DNA of 64,000 bases from Prorocentrum cordatum (lineage: Eukaryota > Sar > Dinophyceae > Prorocentrales > Prorocentraceae), in contig CAUYUJ010011192.1 of NCBI GenBank assembly GCA_963575745.1, positions 186,001 to 250,000 of the forward strand, read 5' to 3'. Position 1 is the stretch's first letter; every line of letters starts with the position of its first letter. Positions 42,900 through 53,094 of the stretch are shown one piece after another. Under the pieces are notes generated by a model. The model saw nothing but the letters and a program-made list of their open reading frames with translations. It was not told the DNA's origin and did no database searches. A program made the position numbers and the translations under genes.

Positions 42900-44900
42900 A
42901 TGAAGCTGACCCGCGGAATCCTCCATCCTCGTTCCTCCCAAATTCCTGCCTCCCTCCTCGGCTCTCCGCCACACCTGCTTCAAACCTTGCCTTTTGCTTT
43001 TGCTCACCTTGAAGCTGGGCCGCTGATCACTCCCTTCTCCTCACCCTCCTCCCCTGCGATTGGTCATCCCCTACTCCTGCTACTCATTACTATCCTCATC
43101 CACCTCTTCCTCCTCCTCCCTCTCATCTTCCTCCTCCTCCTCCTTTCCTTCTCCCTGCCCCCGACCCCATCCACTCCCTCTCCTGCAACCTGCAGCCTAT
43201 TGGACCGTGAGTCCCGCGGGCGCGACCACGGCCCCCTCTCGGCGGCACCGATGGAGCGCCACAAGCGGCCATTCCGAAAACAGTCCGATCACCGGTTGTG
43301 GGGCCGGCGAAGGACGATGGAGAGACGGACGGGGGTCTCCGAAAGAAGAGGGCGAAGGGGGCACGAATGGACGGGCCGAGCGAGAGGGGGGAGGAAACAA
43401 ATAGACAGACCTGCGGACCGGAATCGCTCGGACGACGCGCACGCGTGCAACACCGCGGATCAAATTGTATCCATAGGATGGGGCCCAAACTTCGGAGGCT
43501 GTGTATTCCCCCTGTCTCGGGTATCTTGTCCGTGAACGTGAGGAAGTCTCTTGCGAGAATCACTGATGGGGCTGCGTCGGAAGTCTGGTTGAAGTTTCGC
43601 TTGTGCGCCGGACGACTGCAAACTTTACATTGACTCCTTCCCGCCGTCCGCCGTTCTCCCCCCCTTCAGGCATACATCGCATACCTGGCGCTGAACTTCG
43701 TGGGCAGTAAGGCGGGTGGCGACGTGAACGAAGGACGATGGATGGGTGGGGCCTCTCTCCAGCGAGGCACCGTCGGGCAACCAGGTGGCGTCTTCGTGGC
43801 TCGCAATGCCGTGATATCGCCTTCATGTCAACACCATGTACCATGCTCACCCCTTCTACGCATCGTTGCTCCTGCTTCTGCCTACTTGCCCACGCAGCAC
43901 GTTGCCGAATTGCGCGCGTTGGTTACATTTGTGATTTTGCTGCTTGCCCATTTGCTTTTATATGCCGGGGGTCGGTCGTGCGGGATATTCGCTTGTCCCC
44001 GTTTCAACTCTCTAAATGTGTCGCTCCCCCTCTTCCAAGGTCGGTCGATCGTACGCTTGTGTGCCCTTTCAAGTCTAGCCTCCTCTCTCACGCTTTCTCG
44101 CTCTCTCACTCTTCTCCCCTCTCTCGATGTCTCCCTCTTTCCCTCTCCCTCTGTCTCGTTCGCCCACTCGCTCTCATTCTCTCTCTCTCTCACTCTGTTT
44201 TGTCCTTTGTCCTTTGATCATCAACCCATGCGCAGCCACGTCCCGGACTCTCCCCCCTGCCTCCGCGCCGCTCTTTTTCCTCTCCCCATCGCCCCCTCGG
44301 TCCGGTACCCCTGGGGAGCCGCGGGCATCCCAGCCGAGACCTTGCTCTTCACCGCATCCCATTCTTCGTCGTTCAGGATAGGGGTCCCGCGCCAGTAGGC
44401 CAGCGACGCCTGCGGCGTGCGACAGGAAGATCGAGAGGCGAGGAGCACGGTCGAAACGTGCCCACACCAACGCGGGTACAGAAAACGAGTCCATTCGACG
44501 AAGGCCCAAGGCTCATATAGATGCCCAAACGAAGAGCATTCCAAAGTGGGCGACAAAAAAACGGACAACACAACACGCGTGATCGACCCACGAACCCAGA
44601 AAAGGGATGCAGAACTGTGAAGCATGGCGTCGTTTCCAAGACGTCAAACCTGGGCGACGGGAGATGCCAATGCCCCGCAGAAAATCGATCGTGATGCACC
44701 ATGCCACGGGTTGCGCTGTACTGCGCCGTGTTGTGCCGTGCTTTGCTAAGTTCAAAACGTCACGCCGCTTTGAACCGTCCCGCGCCCTATTGCATTGTGG
44801 ATCAAGCCGTCCTTGGCGTCAGAATCGTGGCCGGACTGATTTGGATCTTGAGCTCGAATTGCCTGAACGCAAAGCTCGGGCTACTTCTAGTCGAGACGTG
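42900..44900. other. No confident gene; CT-rich tract; repeat copy 3
   Basis: TCC/CT-rich at 43,085-43,150 and (CT)n-rich at 44,085-44,215. Dispersed-repeat copy 3 lies at 44,575-44,660. Around 44,310-44,400 the minus strand reads Y-W-R-G-T-P-I-L-N-D-E-E-W-D-A-V-K, protein-like but unrecognised and too short to call. Confidence 0.5.
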
Positions 44901-44901
44901 T

Positions 44902-44906
44902 GGGGC
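44902..44906. other. Target site duplication (GGGGC), left copy
   Basis: The five bases directly before the left LTR are identical to the five after the right LTR (51519-51523). A 5-bp duplication is standard for Copia elements. Confidence 0.9.
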
Positions 44907-45115
44907 TGTCGGAGCGCGCGCGGACGCGCACGGGCCCTTTTTCAGCGCACGGGCCAAAGAGGGCTGCAGTCCAACTCTCTCCACTCTATGCTACACTGCT
45001 GATGCTACCTACCTACCCACCCACATGCTAACTGCTGCACTGCATTTTTACATGGGGTCGAGAGCTCCAGTATATACAATCAGCAAATGCCCTGAACATG
45101 CAGGATGCCTCAACA
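44907..45115 (-). repeat. 3' LTR
   Basis: 209 bp. In element orientation it starts TGTTGAGGCATCC, has a TATATAC box about 40 bp in, and ends GTCCGCGCGCGCTCCGACA. Pairs with 51311-51518. Confidence 0.95.
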
Positions 45116-45125
45116 CCCCTCCGCC
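45116..45125 (-). other. Polypurine tract
   Basis: Minus-strand GGCGGAGGGG directly abuts the 3' LTR, the expected place for plus-strand priming. Confidence 0.8.
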
Positions 45126-45829
45126 ATGTATGCGTCTGTAGCTTCACATGGCCTTCGCTCGTGCTTGTCACGGCTCTCTCACTAGACCGCAACCTAGTGC
45201 CGGTGGCTCTCTGGAGCCACGCCAGGAGAAGAGTGGCGCAGTTTTGTGTAAAAGTAAAAGGTGGTCCCTGCATCAAGCAATGCTCAAAGGTCGCCCCTCT
45301 CTTTCGTAGCCACACGGGGGTTGATCAGACTCCAGCCATGCAGAGACACGCCCCGCCCAAACCGATCAGTCCAGAAGCGGGCGCCTGGGTAAACTAGGGT
45401 TTGCCGGCATTGCTGCTTCTGCCGGGTGAAAGCGGTAGTTTCTTAGCCTGCCTTGCTGTTGCTTTGTTGGGTGCCTCCCCAGCGCGGCTCCTGAGCCGCT
45501 GCTGGCGGCCCCCCCTGTCGGCGCCCCTCCCCGGCCCCCTCAGCCACAGGAGGGTCTCCCTGCCCACGCGGCTCACTTGGCCGCAGCAGGGCCATGCCCG
45601 CCAGCATGCACAGCAGCGCAGCGTACGAGGCTGACGCGACTTCAACCACGCTGCTCGCGTTCTCGTCTGGGCCGCGGGTGGCTCGCAGGGCCACTCCGCG
45701 CCCCGGGCGGGCCCCTGGGCGGGCATCCGGGCCGCGCCAGGCTGCCGCAGCCCACGTCCGTAGGCTTTCGCGGCCTTGGGTCAGCACCGCTAGGAATGCC
45801 GTCGCCCTTCCAGTGCTCAAGCCCACTCT

Positions 45830-46577
45830 CACAGGCTCTCGCCTTCGCAGCGGCATCATCTCGAGTAGCTGGTCCAGCCGTGCTTTCAGATGTGCCGTCG
45901 TACCGAGGTCTGCCCAATTGACAGAGCCGTCAGCCTTGAGTAGCTCCCCGCGCTTCTCTCGGAAGAACTTCTGCGCCCACAGGTCCTTCACAAATAAGTG
46001 GCGCACCTGTTACAGATGCTCCAGGCCGTCGAAGAGTCGCCCAAAATCACAAATTTGCACGGCAGACGCGTCATCGCCTCGATGATCTGCGTCGTCTGGA
46101 CACCCATAGCCGTGCCTTTGATGACGGCATGGCTGTGCCTCCCCAGAGCTCAGCGCAAGCAGTGACTGTTTAGACAATCTCATGTCGATCAAGTGCTCAG
46201 CGCTCAACGACACAGGACATGTTTTTCCTGGTTTCCCTGTCGGCGGCCCAATCCGAATCGCAACACTCAGAGAGATGCATCGGCATCTTCTGGTAAACGA
46301 AGATCCAGATCTCGCCAGGATGGTCTGGGAGGTAACGAGCACACCTGTTCAGAAACAGCGCGTGCATCTTGGTAGGTGTCGTCATCCCCCCCATGACAGT
46401 GCTCGTGGTGAACTTGACACTCGGAACATCCTCTGCTAGGAACTGCAAGGTACCGGCTGCTGTCCTGAAGAGCTGCGCCGGCCCCGTCGCCAGAGGATCA
46501 TCACCTTTTCCTGTGTCCTTCGACGAGGGTGTTGTCATGCCCCAGGACGGTCCAGGCTGCAGGCCTTGCAACTCCAT
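45830..46577 (-). pseudogene. Copia RNase H region (frameshifted)
   Basis: 46577-46197 gives a post-RT segment then C-C-D-S-D-W-A-A-D-R-E-T-R-K-N, the V-D-S-D-W-A box carrying an active-site Asp. The frame changes near 46,190 into S-K-Q-S-L-L-A-L-S-S-G-E-A (catalytic Glu box), and again near 46,010 into L-F-V-K-D-L-W-A-Q ... A-D-L-G-T, the C-terminal Asp box, ending around 45,840. All three acidic positions survive, but in three frames. The open frame continues to 45,443 as an Arg/Ala-rich tail. Confidence 0.8.
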
Positions 46578-47379
46578 CGGGCTGGTGATGTTCCAAACTG
46601 CCCTCCCACTCGAATCCTTTCGGGGTCCACTGGGTCGTTCTCTCGAGGTGCTTCAGCTCCGTGGCCTGCCCTCCGTGCTCTGGCGGTCCGATGCGAGGGA
46701 GTATCTTGACCTCGAAGTGGCGCCGCATGATGATGACCGCTGTCTTGCCCGTCGACTCTGCGTGAAAGAATGCCACCGGAACGTCGTGGCCTGCCGCGAG
46801 CCTCGCCCAAGTGCCGTCTGGGCGCTGCTTGGACGCAGCGAGGCTTGCGATTATCCTACACACCTTTAATGGTGGTGTGGATTGCGTTGCGTCCTCTGGC
46901 GTACGTGTTCAATCTGTTGCAAGCAGGCGTGCTCGCACTGCCTCCGGGCCCACTTCCGAAGGCTTCGGCTCAAGCGCCCACTTGCCGTTGACCAGCTTGA
47001 GCCCCATCTGCCGGGCATCTGACCAGGAGATATCATGCTCAACTTCGCAAGCGTCGATCTGCCTCATCTCCTTGACCTTCCCTTCGTGCACCTTCTGTGG
47101 GTCAAGCTTGACGCTGGCCTTCGTGGAGAAGTACTCCTTGCTCCAGTCCATGTTAATAGGAACCACTTCTGGGTCCTGCCACTCCATGGCTGAGCAGAGA
47201 TCGCTAGCTGCTGTTCCCACAGCTGCCGCCACCAAGCTGGGCGTGCGCAGCGTTGGTAGTCCAGCGATCGTTATTGACCGCTTCTCCTGGGGACCGTCGC
47301 CTGATTCGTTCATCTCGTGGTCTGGGGCTTCCGCAGGAGGTCGCGGCAGCTCCTGCTGCTGCATGTGCACGTCTGGCAC
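46501..47379 (-). pseudogene. Copia reverse transcriptase, internal deletion
   Basis: 47379-46909 carries the N-terminal RT region with G-L-K-L-V-N-G-K-W ... V-R-A-R-L-L-A-T (fingers). In the frame starting at 46863 come I-I-A-S-L-A-A-S-K-Q-R and H-D-V-P-V-A-F-F-H-A-E, the first catalytic Asp block. Only about ten residues later the frame reads M-R-R-H-F-E-V-K-I-L-P-R-I-G, which normally lies well after the Y-x-D-D palm motif. About 100 or more residues including the catalytic pair therefore appear to be deleted. Family comparison is from memory. Confidence 0.7.
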
Positions 47380-47399
47380 GTGTTCTTACGCAGGTGCGG

Positions 47400-48437
47400 C
47401 GCGGTGTGGCTCCTGAGCCACTTCCCCTGCGCCTCCGGGCCTTCTCGGCCCCTGTGGTGCTGGCAGTGGTGCGGGCGGTGCTGGTGTAGGGGCCGCACCT
47501 GGCGGCGCGTGTGCAAAGCTCTCTGACGCTGCTCCCGGGCTTTCTCCTGGGCCTTTTCCTGCGCCTCTTTCTCCGCAGCGACTAATCGCGCGAAGCGTTC
47601 CCTACAGGCAAGCGTGCGCCTCGCATCACCTGGCGCCTTACATCCAGGGCAATAAGACGTTTTGCCTAGCCGAGCGATGCGGTCCACGGTGATGTACACG
47701 TCTCGCGGCCTCGAAGGCCCCTCTGGCAACCCCCAGGCAACCGGCGGCGCCGGCTCCCAGGGCGACCCAACGAATGCGTCTAACAGCTGCGCGTTCCAGC
47801 GCTGCTGCTCTGGCCTCCGCCAGATGCCCCTGCATGTGAGCACGCCTTCGGACGCGCCAACAAGGTGCTCGTCTGCCCTCATGCTCTTGCCCAGCCAGAC
47901 GCCGAGATTCCACCTGTCGTCGGCTTTTCCGACCGTGGATAGCGGCGACTTGCGGCGCACGCACTCGCCAAACTCCACGATCTCGCCATTGTAGCCCTTC
48001 CCGAACAACCCGCTGTACCGAATTTTACCGTCTGCTTTCACCAGGAAACGGACAGCGCGCCGAACGAGCCACGGCTGGATCTTGCGTTCGAGAGGAAACT
48101 GTTGTCTGCACGCTGACTCTAGCCTGTGCTTCAGAGTCCTGCACTCTTTCTCCACCTCGTAGTTGCTGCGTTCGATTAGGCCGGCACTCTGTGAGGACTC
48201 CTTCGGCGAATTCCGCTTGGACACGCAATGCTTGCTGCTCCTGGTCTCGATGAACACGTCAACAAGACGATTGATGGGCTCTTCGCCATCTGACAGCAGA
48301 AGCATGTTTGTGCGCCCGCAGAAGCGGACAGCTTCGCTCATCAGTGCAAGACCGTAGTCGTCCTCACCCTTCCAGTTCACCATGCCTGGGAACGGCCCTC
48401 CGGACTTCGCGTCCAAGATTTTCAGCGCTGCGTGCAT
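47400..48437 (-). pseudogene. Copia integrase core
   Basis: After a frame change at a seven-A run (about 48,455) the minus frame reads L-K-I-L-D-A-K-S-G, L-L-L-S-D-G-E-E-P (second catalytic Asp) and S-A-G-L-I-E-R-S-N-Y-E-V-E (third, Glu), followed by the C-terminal region with Y-S-G-L-F-G-K-G-Y, D-R-W-N-L-G-V-W-L-G-K-S and a C-P-G-C ... C motif. The first Asp (C-V-D-H-L-F-L) lies just upstream in the preceding frame. The catalytic D-D-E set is present. The frame then degenerates near 47,400. Confidence 0.85.
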
Positions 48438-48439
48438 CT

Positions 48440-49587
48440 CCTGCTCGTCTTTTTTTGGGCGTGAGAAATAAATGATCGACGCAGGTCTTGGGCGCTGCTC
48501 CCTCAGCTTCGGGTTCCTGCTGCGCGTGGGGGTCCCCCGTGGCCTTCCCTGACGCGCAGTGGTCGCGCCATGACCTAAATGGCAGGTGTGTGAGCTGATG
48601 GAAATCCCACTCAGCCTGCGTGACTGTAGGTGGGATTTTCTCGGCCCTGGGCCCCCTCGCTTCCTCTGAATCTGCCGTCAGAGTTGGCGGCCGGCTGTCT
48701 GGTCGCGCAGGCGCGGGCGCTGGCCCGCGGGGCGCTGTCAGGGGCGGATTCCGATCCGCGCTCCCGCTCGAGCCCCCTTCCTGCACTGCGGGGCATCCGT
48801 CTGCTGCCTGCGGCCCCTGAGCCGCCGCCGGGATCTCCATTGGTGGTGTGAACACCTTCTTTACGGGTTCGGCAGGGCACAGAGGTCGCGCTCCCCCAGC
48901 CGGCTGCTCGTCCCAGAGCTCTAGCCAGTACGCGCCCCTGTCTCTGACCATTTCCACGCCAGGCGTCGCCTGCGCTACCTGCCGCAGGCCCTCTGCATCT
49001 CTGGCAGAGATGACTTTCTGGACCCCGGGGCCGAAGACCAGCCAGCTCCCTGCGTCGCAGGCGTCCGACGCAGACACTACAGGCGCAGTCACCTGCTCGC
49101 TCGAGCTGTGCCTCAAGGCGACCCCGGTGCCGCCAGCGGCCTGGAGGTGGGGCCGTTTGCCGTCTCGTAGGCGGACCCCCTCTCCTGTGGCCGTCGCCAG
49201 CGTCGCAGGCTTGACAGACGTATCTGCCGAGGCGGCGGCGCCGAGAGATGCGGGGCGCACAGATGCTCCTGCTCCTGTGCTCACCATCACCCTTTTCGGT
49301 CCCAGGAACGCCGCCAGGTGGTCTGTCTCCACCACGGGAAGCATCGGCAACAGAAGACCATGACTGTCCTCGTCACTGTCCTGCAGCACAGCGGCGTGCG
49401 GAGCCGCGCTGTCGTTGCCTCCCGGTCGCTCCGGGCGTGCCGCCAGCTTCTTCTTGGCGTCTTTAGCCTTCTTCTTGCAGTCTGCGGCTATGTGTCCTTT
49501 TGTCTCACAGTACCAACAGACCTTATCACTTGCTCCTGCCTTCGCCTTCCCTTTGGGCTCCGACGCCTTGCCTTTGCCTTTTTCCAT
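48440..49587 (-). pseudogene. Zinc knuckle, protease and integrase N-terminus
   Basis: From 49587 the minus frame encodes a Lys/Gly-rich start and a textbook CCHC knuckle C-W-Y-C-E-T-K-G-H-I-A-A-D-C (49477-49518). About 65 residues on is V-S-T-G-A-G-A-S at about 49,270-49,285, where the aspartic-protease D-(S/T)-G should be; the Asp codon reads Ser, so the protease looks catalytically dead. The C-terminal part has H-x3-H ... D-H-C (integrase HHCC-like zinc site, first Cys replaced by Arg) and C-V-D-H-L-F-L with the first integrase Asp. The block ends in an A7 run, beyond which the reading frame shifts by one. Confidence 0.85.
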
Positions 49588-50448
49588 CCTCCTCTCCTTT
49601 GCCCTTTCCGTCTCCCTTCTTGCCCTTTCCTGATCTCTTCCCTCCTCTTGGTGATGCGCCGAGTTCCGTCGGCTTCGGTGGGGAATTCAAGTACTGCTCT
49701 GTCCTAGCCGTGTCCAAGAGTTCCTCCTGCAGCGCCTTTCACGTCTCCAGCCTAGCGGAGTTCCTCACTGAGTGATGCTGGATGCTCATGTCTACCATAT
49801 TGACAAATCACGATGCCAATCTTGAGGTTCTCGTCAACCTGCTTCCCCGCCTGTCCTTCGTACTCACGAACCAGACGCTCGAACTGGTCGAGAGATTGCG
49901 GGGTCTCCCCAGAGAACTTTGCACTCAGGATTCCGACGAGGAGCCCGACATTTCGCGTCCAGATCCTTGGGCCCCAGTCGAGAATAGCTTGCCGCCGCGC
50001 TTCCAGACCCTCCCCGGCGCCGACGGTGGACATCGTATCCTGTGCAGCATCACGGAAGAGCATCACCATGACGTAGTACATTTGCGCCGACAGACTAGCC
50101 TCCCATGGCTCCACGGATGCGTTTGTCACGACGCTCGCAGTAGCCTCCGCCCGCGCCAGAAGCGCTGGGTAGCGTGAGTCTAGTGCTGCTAAGCACGCCC
50201 TGAAGACGAATGACCACTCTGGCCACTTCGCCATTTGTCCTAGATAAGTGACTGGTTTACCTATCAAACGTGCGTCGACGCATGGCTGGGGTGCCGACCC
50301 AGTCCCTTGCGGCGCCGGCGGCGTAGCAGAATTAAGCTGCAGGAGCAGAAGCAAGTATGGTACGCAACTCTTTGATTGCTGCCACAAGCTCCGTGATCTG
50401 CCCCGCCTGAGCCCTGACTTGGTTCTGTAGCTCTTCTACTGTAGACAT
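49526..50448 (-). pseudogene. Copia gag
   Basis: ATG at 50446-50448 starts a coiled-coil-like N-terminus (S-T-V-E-E-L-Q-N-Q-V). A frame change near 50,340 leads to the conserved capsid-like part: Y-L-G-Q-M-A-K-W-P-E-W-S-F-V-F-R-A and the helical region W-E-A-S-L-S-A-Q-M-Y-Y. Another shift near 49,790 and a TGA (for a probable Trp) at about 49,740 precede L-D-T-A-R-T-E-Q-Y-L-N and a Gly/Lys-rich linker to the zinc knuckle. It resembles the UBN2/Ty1-copia gag class. It cannot give a full-length product as assembled. Confidence 0.75.
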
Positions 50449-50459
50449 GACTGTTGCCT

Positions 50460-51292
50460 AGAACGCGAACGGTCGCAGGCGGCTTCCCGAGCCGCTCTGC
50501 GCCCCTCCTGAATCCCGTCCAGAAACTCGAGGAATTCTCCCGCGTCAGCGCGGCGACGCTCCCACAGGGAGATAGACAAAAAAAACTCGCCTGTTCTCCC
50601 AGGTGCGGCCGACGTCCCCGAACAGGCTGTCTGCCTCTGCGCCGTCAGGGAGCTCGCCCCGCCTCTCCTGGATCGACACGAGCTGCTCTACCTCGTCTCG
50701 CGCAAGCCGAACAAACATCGAAATGTCAGAATGTTCCACGAAACAAAAAAATGGCGCACCACTTCCTGGTACTGCACACGCTGGTCTCCAGCAGCTCGCC
50801 CGAGAGTTGGTCCGGCTCGTCCTCCCAGTCCAAGTGCGGCCGGCCTTCCACCGCGGCGCGCCGCAGCGGTTCAGACCTGGCGGTGGCGATTCGCTGCCTG
50901 TCCTCCTGGAGTGGCGCGTCCTCAACGCTGATGCCCAGATCAGCGCAACGCCTCGCCTCCAGGTCGCGCGCCAAAGCCTCTGAGGTGTCCGGGTCGCGCC
51001 TCAGAATCGGCGTGGTGGCCCGGCGTCGGTGGCGAAGCTCCTGTGCCTCCGCACTCCGACGCTCTCCGCGGCGGCGCTGAGACGGCTCCTGAGCCGCGCT
51101 CGCGTTCCGGCCCGTATCGTGGGCAGACGGGAGGCCCTCACCACCAGGCTGGGCGCGGCGCTGCGGCCGCGGCTGGCGGCGCCAGGGGGCGCCGGCCAGG
51201 TGCGGAGGGGCGTCCCCCGACCTGGAAGAGGATGCGGCTGCCAAGCCGCTTGGCGAAGGTCCTCTGGAGCTGCGGTGGGCCTTAAGGGGCAT
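50460..51292 (-). CDS. Extra ORF between PBS and gag, unknown function
   Basis: An ATG at 51290-51292, only 19 bases inside the 5' LTR, opens a frame of about 180 codons (Arg/Glu/Ala-rich, D-T-S-E-A-L-A-R-D-L-E-A-R-R) that reaches a T7 run near 50,750. One base of shift there continues into M-F-V-R-L-A-R-D-E-V-E-Q-L-V-S-I-Q-E-R-R-G-E and G-D-V-G-R-T-W-E-N-R-R. A T8 run near 50,580 needs a second shift to reach W-E-R-R-R-A-D-A-G-E-F-L-E-F-L, ending just at the gag start. Copia elements do not normally carry an ORF here. I recognise no domain. The two homopolymer breaks may be decay or consensus errors. Confidence 0.5.
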
Positions 51293-51298
51293 ACCACA

Positions 51299-51310
51299 GC
51301 TCCGCTACCA
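51299..51310 (-). other. Primer-binding site
   Basis: Minus-strand TGGTAGCGGAGC directly follows the 5' LTR. It is close to the TGGTATCAGAGC site used by plant Copia elements (complement of initiator tRNA-Met 3' end); ten of twelve positions agree. Confidence 0.85.
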
Positions 51311-51518
51311 TGTCGGAACGCGCGCGGACACGCACGGGCCCTTTTCAGCGCATGGGCCAAAGAGGGCTGCAGTCCAACTCTCTCCATTCTATGCTACACT
51401 GCTGATGCGACCTACCTACCCACCCACATGCGAACTGCTGCGCTGCATTGCTACATGGGGTCGAGAGCTCCAGTATATACAATCAGCAAATGCCCTGAAC
51501 ATGCAGGATGCCTCAACA
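51311..51518 (-). repeat. 5' LTR
   Basis: 208 bp, TG...CA ends, TATATAC box at about 51,473-51,480 (about 40 bp from the LTR start in element orientation) as a candidate promoter. Pairs with 44907-45115. Confidence 0.95.
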
Positions 51519-51523
51519 GGGGC
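51519..51523. other. Target site duplication (GGGGC), right copy
   Basis: Identical to 44902-44906. Confidence 0.9.
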
Positions 51524-52025
51524 GATCGACCAGCTCGATATTAAGATCCGATTCGATTCCGAAGCCAGCACCCGAAACATTCAGTTCCGCAGCGTAGCGA
51601 ACCGAGCGCGATCATGACAGGCGGGGGAGAAACATGCGGGGCGTTCAACCAGCTCGAACTCAAGACCCGATTCAGTTCCGAAGTGGAACGAACCGATCAA
51701 GGGGCGAATCCGAACCGAAACTAAAGCACCGAAACGACGACAAGGCCCCGCTCGACACCTCCTCATACAATGGAAAAACCAAAGTTTCGCGAGAGACATC
51801 CTCAACACATCTTGCAAAAGTAGCCTTGCGTTGCAGGCGAGGGCTTCGCTCGAGACATCCTCAACAGATCCTGCAAAGCGTGCGTATCGCCCTAGACATC
51901 CCCAACACACACTCATGCTAGTGATACGCCTGGGCGTCCTGGGCACGCAAAGACCCAAAATTCGCTCAAAACACCCTCAACAGATCCTGATGTCAAACAT
52001 CCGCCAGGGCAACGTGGAACAAGCC
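51524..52025. other. No gene recognised
   Basis: Repeated short blocks of CGAGACATCCTCAACA type (51,790-51,990) and CAAGACCCGATTC type (51,545, 51,650). No protein motif. Confidence 0.6.
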
Positions 52026-52026
52026 T

Positions 52027-52300
52027 GAGCACACGTGGGTCTCTTGCGCGCCGCGCTGGCGCGGAGCAAGCCTGAAAACACGTGGGTCCCTTTCGCGCCA
52101 GAGCGGGGAAAACGTGAAAACACGTTGGTCCTTTTCGCCCCAGAGCGCAGCAAGCGTGAAAACACGTGGGTTCCTTTCGACCCAGAGCGCAGCAAGCGTG
52201 AAAACACGTGGGTGCCCTTCGCCCCATAGCGGAGCAAGCGTGAAAACACGTGGGCCCCTTTCGCCCCAGGAAGCAGAGAGCGTGAAAGCACGTGGGTTCA
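52027..52300. repeat. 42-bp satellite, opposite orientation
   Basis: CACGTG cores at 52079, 52121, 52163, 52205, 52247 and 52289, exactly 42 bp apart; stray copies at about 52,455 and 52,497. Plus-strand translation repeats E-N-T-W-V-P-F-A-P-E-R-S-K-R every 14 residues. Confidence 0.95.
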
Positions 52301-52309
52301 ATCCATGAA

Positions 52310-53090
52310 GCCCCAGGAGGCCTTCCCAGAGCCCCAAGACGGAACGTGCCAAGTGTTTATGCATCTATAATCATCTATAATGACGATTCGTTGGGGTGCT
52401 TTGATTTTGTGCCCTCCCTCACGACTGCCCCTGAGTGGCCAGAATGCGTGACAACACGTGGGTCCCTTTCGACCCAGAGCGCAGCAAGCGTGAAATCACG
52501 TGGGTCCTTTCGTCTTCTCCAATGCGGTCGCGCGGCTTCCCAGCTATCAGTATCAGGGAGGAGGCAAGGAACAGGATGCAATTTGGGGTGCTCCTGAAGG
52601 TTTCGGGTTTCGGGTGTCCTCGGAGGGCGAGGTGGGGTCCAAGATGATCAACATCACGGATCCGCCAACGCCCTCCGGTGACTGCATTGGGCATTGGGCT
52701 CTTCCCCTGCGCGCCTTGGCAGTGCCTCAGAAAGCTCTCCTTTGTCTTCGCTTTCTTTCTGCACAGCTTTTCCGATGCGTGGCCAGCCGAATGTGACACT
52801 TCAGGGTGGAATGCATAAGCGACCGAGGATATGTACTCGATGCGCGCTGCTAGGGCGAGTGCTTCAGTCTGACAAGTACTCGGGCTAGGCGTGCCCGCAA
52901 ACGTTCGAGGTCGTTATCGAGGTCCTCCTCCTCGCCCTCCCTTCCCCCTCAGTATCCTTGTGCTCCCCATACCTCTTCCTTATAAATACCTCCCTTGCGG
53001 CACCACCAAACGTGCCCGTATGCCGGGCCGGACGTTTTGCTGGGGACTTCCTTGCAAGTTACGATCTGAAGCTAGGCAGTTCCGGCAATT
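52310..53090. other. No confident gene
   Basis: Around 52,560-52,800 the minus strand is open with moderate protein character (R-R-I-R-D-V-D-H-L-G-P type) but no recognisable domain. Confidence 0.4.
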
Positions 53091-53094
53091 CTAC

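Larger units (their letters stand above)
44907..51518 (-). mobile_element. Copia-like LTR retrotransposon, complete structure, decayed coding
   Basis: A 6.6-kb element read on the minus strand. 5' LTR 51311-51518 and 3' LTR 44907-45115 are direct repeats beginning TGTTG and ending CGACA in element orientation. The 5-bp target duplication is GGGGC. The primer-binding site is at 51299-51310 and the polypurine tract at 45116-45125. Internal order is extra ORF, gag, zinc knuckle, protease, integrase, reverse transcriptase, RNase H: integrase before RT defines Copia/Ty1 organisation. LTRs differ at about nine bases plus one indel by hand count (about 95% identity), so insertion is not recent. Several frameshifts, a nonsense codon and a missing RT centre indicate it cannot move on its own. 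Confidence 0.95.

Noticed and set aside
41971-42903. Poly-His protein resembling a His-rich metal-binding protein
   Set aside because: A pure CAT/CAC trinucleotide array; all frames are homopolymeric.
51299-51310. tRNA gene fragment (GCTCCGCTACCA resembles a tRNA 3' end with CCA)
   Set aside because: It abuts the LTR exactly, which fits a primer-binding site; no cloverleaf upstream.
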